From positions 245,659 through 309,658 of the forward strand of contig CAIIXF020000235.1 of assembly GCA_903813345.2 (NCBI GenBank): DNA of 64,000 bases. Reading direction: 5' to 3'. This stretch comes from Owenia fusiformis (lineage: Eukaryota; Annelida; Polychaeta; Sabellida; Oweniidae). The translations under genes and the position numbers were made by a program. Numbering within the stretch: position 1 is the stretch's first letter; the number at the start of each line of letters is the position of its first letter. This document shows positions 26,401 to 38,400 of the stretch, in pieces. Under the pieces are notes generated by a model, which had not been told where the DNA came from, made no database searches, and saw nothing but the letters and a program-made list of their open reading frames with translations.

Positions 26401-29400
26401 CTTCCTATCTACCCTTGCTTCGTATCTTCTCCTTTCTATCCTTCCTATTCTATCCCTTCTTTCTATTCTATTCTATCCTTCTTTCCTATTCTATCCTATC
26501 GTTCCTTCCTATTCTATCCTATACTTCCTTCCTTTTTCATCCATCCATCCATCTTTTGCTGGATGACTTAGCTTATTTTGGATGACTTGGCTTATTCTTG
26601 ATGACTCGGCTAAAAAAGGTCTAGATCTGGAGTCTGAAATTGAACTCGTTCAATTTCCAAAATCTAGTTATTCTTCTACCTACGTTTTCTCAGTAACTAG
26701 AATACATTGAGTCAAGTCCTGTATATGGTCAATTCAGGTCCAGTATCTAGTTCCTCGGAAATTGGGTCAAATTTTTATCTAGGTCAAAGGTCAAGAACTA
26801 GGTCAAATCTTACATTTTCAACCTTCTGTCTATTATCTTCGTCGTTATTTATCAAAACGTCTTCATCTTTTTTTCATCATGTAGCTTAGAAACAGCCCTT
26901 TCATAATGTGCCATCCGTTTTTTGATTACTCTTACCGATTTTGAAATATGGCGTCCAGAAAGTAGGTCACAACAAAAAGTTCTCAGAAATCAACATATGA
27001 ATTAAGAGATAGGTGTAGAATTTCCCCAGGAATCTGAATCTTCAAACCAAATTTCGATTCAACTTCCGGTTCAAAAGTTATGGCGTTTTGAAAATTTCGA
27101 AAAAATCGATCTGATGATACCCTTATAGAAAGTCAAGAAAAGTGAAAAAAATTGAAAAAATACCAGTCCAGTCCATTTCCAGGTCCAACTCAAGGTCCAG
27201 TCCAGGTCCAAGTCCAGTGTTGGTCCAGGTCCAAGTCAAGTCTAGGTCCAAGTCCAGTCCAGGGCCTAGGTCAAAATCTAGGTCAAATTCAAAGTTTTTC
27301 CTTATTTTTGCGATTCTGACACTAAACTTTAATTTTATTCTTCGAAATTGTGTATACACGTAGCCAAGAGTGTGCTAATAGTGTTAGCCTTTTGCCGTCA
27401 GAGAGTATTTTTACCCACTTTTGAGATATGGTGTCCGAAAAGTAGGTCAAAATAAAAAGTTCTCCAAATTTAACATATGAGTTATGAATTAAGGGTAGAA
27501 TTTTCTCAGGAATCCGAATCTGCAAACCAAATTTCGATCCGACTTCCGGTTTTGGAAGTTATGTCGTTTTAAAAGTTCAAAAATCGCTTAATTAGGTGCC
27601 CATGTTAAGTCAATGGGAAAAAAAGATTTTTTGAAGTGAAAAATTCGAAATGTAGACTGAGTTCAGCTTAATTTAATGAAAGCCTTTAAAAGAAGGGGAC
27701 CTCAAAAGCCATCTAGCTTCAAAATTTTGACAACAAAATGCCTAGGTCAAAATCTAGGTCAAATCAAAAGGTTTTCCTTATTTTTGCGATTCTGACACTA
27801 CACTTTAATTATATTCCTCGAAATTGTGTATACATGTAGCCAAGAGTGTGCTAATAGCGTTAGCTTTTTGCTGTCAGAAAGTATTTTGACCCACTTTTGA
27901 GATATGGTGTCCGAAAAGTAGGTCAAAATAAAAAGTTCTCCAAAGTTAACGTATAAGTTATGAAATAAGAATATAATTTTCTCAGAAATCCGAATCTGCA
28001 AACCAAATTTCGATCCGACTTCCGGTTACGAAGTTATGCCGTGTCCAAAAAGTAGACCAAAATAAAAATTTAACGTATGAGTTATGAATTAGGGGTAGAA
28101 TTTTGTCAGGAATCCGAAGCTGCAAACCAAATTTCGATCTGACTGCCAGTTCGGAAGTTATGGCGTTTTGAAATTTCGGAAAAATCGATCTGATGGTATC
28201 CTGATAGAAAGTCAAGAGTAGAGAAGAAAATATTGAAAAATTCATCCATCCTTCCTATCTGATCCTATCCTATCCTTCCTATCTATCCTTCCTTCGTATC
28301 TTTTCCTTCCTATCCTATCATTTCTTCCTATTCTATTCTATTCTATCCTTCTTTCTTGTTCTATCCTATCATTCCTTCCTATTTTCTCCTATCCTACCTT
28401 CCTATTTTATTCATCCATCTTTTTCTGGATGACTCAGCTTATTCTGGATGACTCGGCTAAAAATGGTCTAAATCTGGAGTCTGAAATTGAACTTCGTTCA
28501 ATTTCCAAAGTCTAGTTATTATTATTATTCCACGCAAGATTTCTCCGCACACACCGACATGTCAGCTAATTAGCATATACCATCAACCTTGACATGTTCC
28601 TGGGCTACAGGGAAATGCCTTCATTTTTTTAATTAGCCCCTCCCTAATTAGCCAAGGTCAAATCGCAAATTTTTACATTTTTGCACGTACAAGGAGTAAC
28701 CATTTTTATTTTTTACCCAAAATTTGCATATGCCATCCCTCACAATTGCCATTTCACATATATTCCGGGTTTTAAAATTGGGTGCCCCAAATTTGAAAAA
28801 TGGGGCACCCCAGTGGGGCAAAATTTGAAAACTGTGTATCCGATCCCAATTCTGAGCAGATATAAAGAATAGAAGCCCCTGATTCCAAATATGCTTTCGG
28901 TTTTTGAATCCGACCTCTGAGTGACCTTGAAAAGGTCAACAAGTTCAAAAATCAAAATCGCTCAAATTGATTCCAAATTGGTACCATTGTATTACACTGT
29001 ACTCGGATAGAGTAAATTAGGTCACCATTTTGACCTTGACCTTTGACATTGACCTTCAAATGACCTCAAAGTTGAAAACTAGGATTTTCATTCCAATTCT
29101 TTGCAAGTATGAAGTATGGATGTCCCTGATTCTAAATATGCTTGTGGTTTTGGAATTTGACCTCCGGGTGACCTTGAAAAGGTCAAAAAGGTTAAATTGC
29201 TAAAATTGCTCAAATTGATTCGAAATTGGTACCATTGTATTACACTGTACTAAACTAGAGTAAATTAGGTCAACATTTTGACCTTGACCTTTGACCTTTA
29301 CCGTAAAATGACGTAAAACTTATTTCTTGTTTTACCTGTTCAAGGAGCCACTGTAGTTATTTTTTGCATGCCTTACTCTTCCCATTTAACATATCTCTAG

Positions 29401-32400
29401 GGTTTATAATTTGGGTGATTTTCATTCCAATTCTTTGCAAGTATGAAGTATGGATGTCCCTGATTCTAAATATGCTTGTGGTTTTGGAATTTGACCTCCG
29501 GGTGACCTTGAAAAGGTCAAAAAGGTTAAATTGCTAAAATTGCTCAAATTGATTCGAAATTGGTACCATTGTATTACACTGTACTTAACTATAGTAAATT
29601 AGGTCAACATTTTGACCTTGACCTTTGACCTTCAACGTAAAACGACGTAAGACATATTTCTTGTTTTTCATGTACAAGGAGCCACTATAGATATGTTTTG
29701 CCCTGTAGGTCGAAGGTGAAGGTCGAAGGTGCAGGTCGAAGGTCGAAGGGTTTTTATAACATTCCATTACAAAAATCAAAAATGTCAAAATTATTTCCAT
29801 TATATTCTACAATAAAATAATTGAAAGTCCATGTAAAAATTTTACTTTTATTTTGATTTCTAATATTAGTAAATGATTGATTACATACCTTATAGATAAA
29901 AAAGTTAATATTCAAAATGTAATTAAATTAAATTTTGTTTATTGATATTTTTGAAAATGATTTCCGGAAGCGGAAGTAATTTCTAAACAACCTGATGGTG
30001 TCACTACAGTAATTCCTTGATTTATGATCAAGAGGTATAACTACAGTAATCCTATTTTTAAAATTCACAATAATACCCTTTGACCCTTATCCTCCTGATT
30101 TAAAATGGCGGAAAATTTCATTTTTACGCATATTTGAAGGCTACAAATCAAGAATAAAACAAATATTTTTTGCATTTTTTGAAATTTATATTGATTGAAA
30201 AAATCATGACAAACTTATATTTCACCTTATTTCATCACTATCTGCACCATATGGGGTACTTCAACTGCTCCAAATAAAGTAAAGATTCTTCCAAATCGCC
30301 ATTTTTGGTGATATTTGTGGTATTGTGGTGATAAAACAGCTTTAATTGCAATAAAAACTAATTTTCTTCGATTAAAGTACACTTCCGGTTTGCTATTGTC
30401 TATGTCTATGTCAATAATATCTGCAAAAGACTAATAAGCCCATATAGAGCAGATTACTGTATATTATGACTGCCTAAATGGTATCAAGAAATAACAAGTT
30501 TAACACTTTGTTTTCCTAATCTATATAGGGGGCACGCGACAGCGCTTTAAAGCGCGTCTGGGAGGATAAGGGTACGGGTTTTTAAATTGAGTGCCAAAAT
30601 TTCAAAAATATGGCAAAATATGATATCAAATATGCTTCCGGTTTTGGAATTCGACCTCTGCGTGACCTTGAAAAAGGTCAATTGTGCACCGAATTTGCTG
30701 CAGCGGCGAGGAACGGCATTCTACGAAATCGCCCCCGTGGCGATTTTAAATGTCTAGTTATTCTTTTTCTTTTTCTTCTTCCTCCTAACAGATTTTCTCT
30801 GCAACTATAACATCTTACTTAATCCAACTTACTTGGTCAACTAAAGACTGTATCCGGCTTTCTGGGAAATTAGGTCAAATTTTTATCTAGGTCAAAGGTC
30901 AAGAACTAGGTCAAATCTTACATTTTCAACATTCTTCATCATATCTTCGTCAATATTCTTCGTAACTCCTTCATCTTTTTTTCATCGTGTAGCTTAGAAA
31001 AAGGCGAATCAAAGATATGACATCAGAATTTTGATTTCTCTTACCGATTTTGAGATATGGCGTCCGGAATGTAGGTCAGAACAAAAAATTCTCCAAATTC
31101 AACATACGAGTTATGAAATAAGTGTAGAATGATCTCAGAAATCCGAATCTACAAACCAAATTTGGATCAGACTTCCGGTTCGGAAGTTATGGCGTTTTGA
31201 AAGCTCAAAAATCGCTAAATTTGGTGCCTATGTTAAGTCAATGGGAAAAAAGACTTTTTCGAAGTGTAAAATACAAGATATAGACTGGGTACAGCTTAAC
31301 ATAATGAATGCTTATAAAAGAAGGGGACCTCAAAAGCTACATAGCTTCAAAATTTGGACACCAAAATACCTAGGTCAAAATCTAGGTCAAATTCATAGTT
31401 TTTCCTTATTTTTACGATTCTGACACTACACTTTAATAATTTACTTCGAAATTTTGTAAACAGGTAGCAAAGAGTGTGCTAATAGTGTTAGCCTTATGCC
31501 GTCAGAAAGTATTTTGACCCACTTTTGAGATATGGTGTCCGAAAAGTAGGTCAAAATAAAAAGTTCTCCAAATTTAACGTATGAGTTATGAATTAAGGGT
31601 AGAATTTTCTCAGGAATCAGAATCTTTAAACCAAATTTCGATCCAACTTCTGATTAGATAGTTATAGCAGTTTGAAGTCTTGAAAAGTCGATATGATGAT
31701 ATCCCCATGTTAAGCCAATAGAGTCGAAGATAACATTCTTAAGAGTTGTCTAAATGTCTATATTCCAGCTGACTCAGCTTATTCTGAATGACTCAGCTTA
31801 CAAGTATTTGGATGACTCAGCTTAAAAAAAGTCTGAAATCTGGAGTCTTAAATTGAACTTGTTCAATTTACATGTCTAGTTATATTTATTTCGCCTCCAT
31901 TTTTGGAGATAATAATAATTAATTATTACAATACATATAAAAGACACATACAATAATAAAAACAATTAAAATGTTTATTTACAACCAATCACTGATGTTG
32001 ACGGACGTCAGGCTACCGCGTTGACGCCGTCAAGTTACTACTATCTGTTACATAATATAAGAAAAACAAGTTCTCCACCTAATATTTGCTGTTGACGGAC
32101 GCCAGGCTACCGCGTTGACGCCGTCGGTTAACCTACACTTTACCTATTACCCTTTAGCTACAATATGATATTGTCCACCTATCATTTATCAAACCAAATC
32201 TCATTGTAAATATAAATACATAGGTGTATTACAGGCTCATCTTGGTAAAACTATATTAATAAACTCATATCGGTAAAATATATTTGCTTAAACCTATTTA
32301 CTAATTAGGTAAATCGTTACATCAAATCCTCGGCAACCGATCACTACTCCCACCATTCTTATGTGGATTTCAGTTTTTCTCCGTTCTTTTAATATACATG

Positions 32401-35400
32401 TCACGTACATTACTGGACATTGCCTTGAGTTCATCATGACTGACACGCTCATCGCCTCCGTAGACCAATTTCAGTTTGTTAGAAGTCGTCACGTGCTCAT
32501 CATTAAAATATCTGTTTATCACTATTTGTATTTGGGTCCTGTTTTCATTGTTATTTGGGCAAAACAACGTAAAGTGCTCTAAAGTCTCAACTTCATGCTG
32601 ACACAGTTCACAGAGTCTATCCCTCATTGGAATTCCCTCCCATTCTCCAACGTTTACTCTCAGATTACCTTGGCTGGTGAGTAGTCGAACCATAAGAGAG
32701 CATCTTCGGATATATCTAGCATCTTGTCTGGCTATAGTCCACCATACTATTGGTTTGACTTTTTGAACAATGTCCGTGTATAGCTTTAACTTGTGATATG
32801 TAGTCGCCTCCCTTCTCCATCGATTCAGATCATAATCTCGAATTTTTGTCCCAACCTTCTGTTTCCACAAGTCTTTAGATGGCAAGGTGGTCGAGTCAAT
32901 CATGTCATATATTAAGTGCAATATTCCATATCGTTCGGCAAGTATCATAAAATCATTTATTGGTGAGAATTTGCTCAGTTGCCTTCCTCCTATTCTGTAA
33001 GCTAATATTCTTTTGATCGAAACGCATCTGTACACTGAACCAATGGCCATCGATAATAGCTGTAATAAGAACATCATTTTCGCTATTATGAGAGTGGAAG
33101 TTATACTATGCCATCCGAGCTGAGGTAGAACGGCAACATTGGGTGTGTTTACCGGGAGATGATGTTTAGGGAAATAGGAGATCTGCTTCAGAAGAAATTT
33201 CAAAGGCGTCAGCTGAATTTCATAAAAAAGGTAATCGTTATAACTCAAATATCATTGAACGTATTTACTTCAAATTGTATATACTGATGCCTAGAGATAA
33301 AGGAGCTCTGCTTTAGAAGAAATTTACAAGGTGGCTGCTATATATCGAAATCTCCACAATTTTTCATTAAACATGTAATCCTTGATAACTCAAGTACCAG
33401 TTGACGGATTTGGATTAAATTGTATATGCTGATGCCTTGGGACATAGGAGCTCTGCTAAAGAAGAAATCTAAAGATGACAGCTGAATTGGCAACCATGTA
33501 TCATAAAAACACAATCTTTGATAATTCTAATACCAGTGGATGGATTTGGCTCAAATTTTATATGGCCGCTATTTACCAAAACATGTTTTGGTACTGTTAT
33601 ATTTCGATGTTATACCTGGATAGAATAAATCTAAAGTTAAGAAGGGGTATTCTTGAAATTAGGTCATCTGAAAGAAACATCATTATTAAAATATAAATAT
33701 TTGAAAGTTTCATAAAGTAACTGCATTTAGTTTCAGAGATTAACTTGTATTAACACTATCACTCATTTTCCATGTTTGGAATTGGAAGCCTATATATAGA
33801 CTAATGATAATTATATTAATCTTATTTTTATCTTGATTTTGATATGTTCTTTGATTCATACATGAATGTATCTTGATTACGCTAACCTATGGCATAGAGT
33901 CTCTTTAATAAATTGAAAAATCACCGAAACTTATCATTTTCATTGTTAAGCAACCACCGGGTACTAGAATTAAGGACCTTCGGCCCTGTGTTCAGACAGT
34001 GAATTGTAACCACATTATGTTTGGAAAGGTATAACTTTGTACAGAAAAACTTCTTTTTTGTCCAAATGATATGAGTTGGTTACTTAGTAATTGACCTTAT
34101 ACATGACAAAGTTCCTTGAAAATGGAAAAAGTCTACTTTTTGCCAATTTAAAGTAAACATCGAAAACTGAAATTCTAAGAGCTCTGAAATCTTCACAGGA
34201 CATAAGTTGCAAATACAGCAACTACTTATCAGTCAAAATTCAATATCAGATCCCATACTAAATCCCATATTAGCCAAAATTCAGTATCAGATCCAGTATC
34301 AGAGCTATTCCTTGAGATTTCTCTTGATTTTTACGTTTTCGTTCTATTTTAAGACTTGTTAGTAGTTGAAAATCAAATTGCATCATTTTTGGTCACTATC
34401 ATCGGGCGATGACATAAAAACATGAAAATAAATAAAATAAAAAATATTATGGAATACATAGGTAATTGATGATTGTGATAGCATACGAATATTATAATTT
34501 CTTTGGCCAATCAGATCTAGCGAGTAAGCTTAGCAAAAATTGTTTCTATTTTAGAATTTTTTTTATATCATTCCTTGTAGTGTCTATTTTCTAAAATTGC
34601 CAGAGTGTATACTTTATTTCAGGAAGATCTAAAGATTTTACAACAATTTATTTTTCTGGCAAATGGTAATAACTTTGGCAAAACAAGTTCCATTTTGGGC
34701 AATGCGCTGAATGCCAGTATATGTCAAATTAGACAATCATGATTTCAAATACAGTTGTGAACCTTTGACCATATCTAGTGGCCGTGACATGAGTCACAAA
34801 AAGGTTATTGCAAAATAAAATATATAGATGTTTTTTCTGAAAAAATAAGCTTTCATTTGATCTACATGCAGAGAATATTCAAATAATAGTTTTCTGCACA
34901 TTCTTATCAATAGTTTAAATAATTCAGTATTAACAAACATTTTGTTCGTGAATCTGTTTGTGCTAAAGCAGGTCAATTTAGCCATTGTAGCCAGTACTGA
35001 TACACCAGAAAGAAATAAGGGTTACATCCACATATATCAAACTGATCATATTACTTTCATATATCACTGAAATCAAAAGACCAGTAGCTTTAATATGATA
35101 TATAACACGGTCACATTCCAATTAAATTGAAATTTCACAATGAATTGCGGTAATTAATTTTGATTTTTAATTATCTTAATCAAAATTCACCATTGTGACA
35201 TCATATAGTATATATACACTTCAATTTACTGAACTTAATTAGCCACTAATGGTCAATATAAATCAAATCGACCAATATCCTCACATTAGGCACTGAAAGA
35301 ATACACATTCATAATGTTAACTATGCGAACAAATTGTTTTATATATTTTACTCATATCACGGACATATATTGTTTGACAAGCGTTTCCATAGCAACAAAC

Positions 35401-38400
35401 CCCATTTCAGTTATAATCCAAATCTATCCCTATGTCTACAAGAACAAATGGTAACTGTTCGAACATACCAATTTTATCCATAGGATCCACATAGGATCAC
35501 TTCATTTGTATTCACAGTATTTCACTAGATCACCAACTAATAATGAATATAAATGCATTATTCTTAATAATGAAATCTCCTATTCAACACCTGTTTCCAT
35601 GGTAACAATACATGCTTTTCAAATGAGTCAATATCATACATTTTAGATATATACCTCTTTATTGAAATGAGACCAAAACTAATCCAAAGGGCCACAGATA
35701 TTTTAAGTTATAAGACAATTAAAATGTGTTTTGGTATTGAAATTCACAAACTGTGTGCTAAACCTGTGCAATTATAGTAGATTTCAGTAGTTCTGGCCAT
35801 TGCTTCATCAGAGCAAAATATGCTATATCTCAGTGGGTGATTGTCCAATCCTTTTGTTTCGTATACCAACGTATTTGTAAGAAAAGCAGCTTTCATTTGA
35901 TATACATGAAGGTGATATTTTAACTAAATTATAATTACACGATGAATTGGATTAAAGGAGATCAAATGAAATAAACAGTTTTCTATTTGAATTTCACAAT
36001 TGTGATGTCACAATGTAAATTAGAACTGTTTTATACTACAAATTTAGTCACAAATGTTCAAGATTTACCAATCTCTATTGAATTCTCACCATTTACGCAT
36101 TAAAAAGGAGAATATTTTTATCATTTGGTGCACATAAACCTGAAATGAGTATTTAGTTCTTATTAAGTATAACTATTGTTCAATGCCCGTTTCCATGGTA
36201 ACGTCACCTGTTTTCAAAGTAGTTATCTATCACATATTACACGTCAATATCTCAGCTTTCCAACGATACCAAAATATCCCATAGGGTCAGCCGACTATTA
36301 AACTCCTTTATTTATGGACTTTTGAGGCTTGGCCTACTCGCCTAATATGACAACTTCCCAATAAAGTCTTCTGTCGTCTTCCAGAGGAAATTAATATTTC
36401 TTTCTAATAGCTATGATTCTAATCCTAAATAACTCTCAATTATTTTCAACTATCAATGATGTTTCACATACACAATCAATAGATTTTGATCACTAATTTT
36501 TATATTTTGAAAGGAAAATGTATAGCTTCTAGTCGCATTAGCAATCTTCAAACAACACACTTCATTTTAAGACAGTAAAATGACCTCGAGCAAAATCCCG
36601 CCAGCTTCAATTTGCATACTAATGAACAATATATTTTTCAGCTGCTCAGCTTGACACAAGTGATGAAGAAGATGACATAGCTGCCGTGGAACTAGAGGGC
36701 GATGAACTCAACTGTCCTATTTGTATGAAGCGGCTAAAGGAGCCCAAGTTGACACCTTGCGGCCATACCATGTGTTGCCGATGTTTAGATAATTGGGCCC
36801 TTGAAAAAGGCAGAGAAAAGTGTCCTTGTCCTGTATGTAAACAACAAATTAATATGCCGGCAGGGGGAGCTAGAGAATTAAAAGGGAATTATGCATTATC
36901 TGGAGTTTTAGAAACTATAAAACATAAATCGAAGAAAACTGGAAAAGTGAAGAAAACCCGAAAACACGTTAAGTATTGTACAAGCCATCCTAATGAGCAT
37001 CTCAAGTACCACTGTATAGATTGCAAGGAGATTGTGTGCAGTGACTGTATCATAACTGGCACCCACAAAAATCATACAGTCGAAGGATTAAAAGAATGTC
37101 TTAGAAAAATATTGGAACAAAGAGAGTTAACATTACAAAGAATAATTACAAACAATGATAGATTTCAAGAGCATATTGATAATAAAGCAGAAATAGTGAA
37201 GGAAAAAGTTCAATCTGCCAGACAAGTTCAAATTAACGCAGTCAATACGCAATACGAACATGAATTAAAGAAAGTAACGTCTACAGATGATATGGAAACA
37301 ACTAAATACAATCAAATAAAAAGTATTACAAAACAGCACGATAAGAACATAGTCGCAGTCGACGATATACATGAGGACAATATTAGAAAGATCAAAGCGC
37401 ATAATGATCAACTTCAGTCAGAAATAACCGAAACGCAAGGTATACTCCAACAACTCAACTCTAATCAAAAGTTTGAAAACCCAGACGACAGTATACGATT
37501 TCTACAAGAACTAGCCGAGAAAGTACAAGAATGGAAGAAAACCCCAATAGCTGACATCAGACCAGAACTAGCCATTCCACAGTATGTAGATGGTGATTCT
37601 ACAGGAGCAGGTCTAACGTTCGGTTACATATTATCCACAAAAAATATTGTATTAAAACAAATTAAAATGGAGAAATTGTGTACAACTACACCTGTGATCC
37701 ATAACATTACTATATTAGAGAACAGAAGTGTAGTAACTGCTCACTATGAAGCTGGAATTAACATTCATGAACCTACCACTTATGTTATCAAGCATCATAT
37801 CGATATGGAATGTATAAGACTTACATCAATAGGCAATCAAATAATATGTGTAGATTATGATTCTGGTACCATAAGCATTCTGAGTGATGAGGGTGAGCGT
37901 ATAGGATCAGTAGATTGTGTGAAGTCAGTGTATTGTGCAGCAGCAGGGCAAGGAGGAGAATTGGCAGTAATACATAGAGGCAGTGAAACACATGACAAAT
38001 TATCATTCATTAACATTACAGAGAATAGAATAATATTAACATGTGATGTAAAAAAGGATGGATATATACCCAGGATGTCAATCACCTACAATAATGAAGC
38101 AATCATTTCATACTTCAAAGATAACATCATCAGGTGTTATAATCCTCAGAGAGATGAACTATTTACATATGATCCGAATACTCGGGGAGGACATAAGCTT
38201 GTTGCAAAAGGAGTGTGCAGTGATGTATTTGGAAATGTGATAGTAGCTAGTAGCACAACCAATACAGTTCATCTACTCAGTTCCACTTTGAATTACCGTC
38301 AGCTGCTCATAACAGAATGTGAAGGCATCAAGTGGCCTAGGGATGTTGCAATAGACAGTGACGGGAATTTAACTGTAGGATGCTTTACTGGTGAGATCTA

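Noticed and set aside
27123-27359. Frame with Asp-Leu repeats
   Set aside because: Arises from the caggtccaagtcc short-period repeat inside unit 3.
33176-33248. N-terminal residues of the long minus-strand frame
   Set aside because: This part lies in the flanking tandem repeat, so it is a chance extension of the truncated LINE frame.
36686-36688. Translation of the TRIM exon starting at GTG
   Set aside because: GTG is an internal valine codon of a frame that begins at the splice acceptor at 36642; initiation there is not needed.
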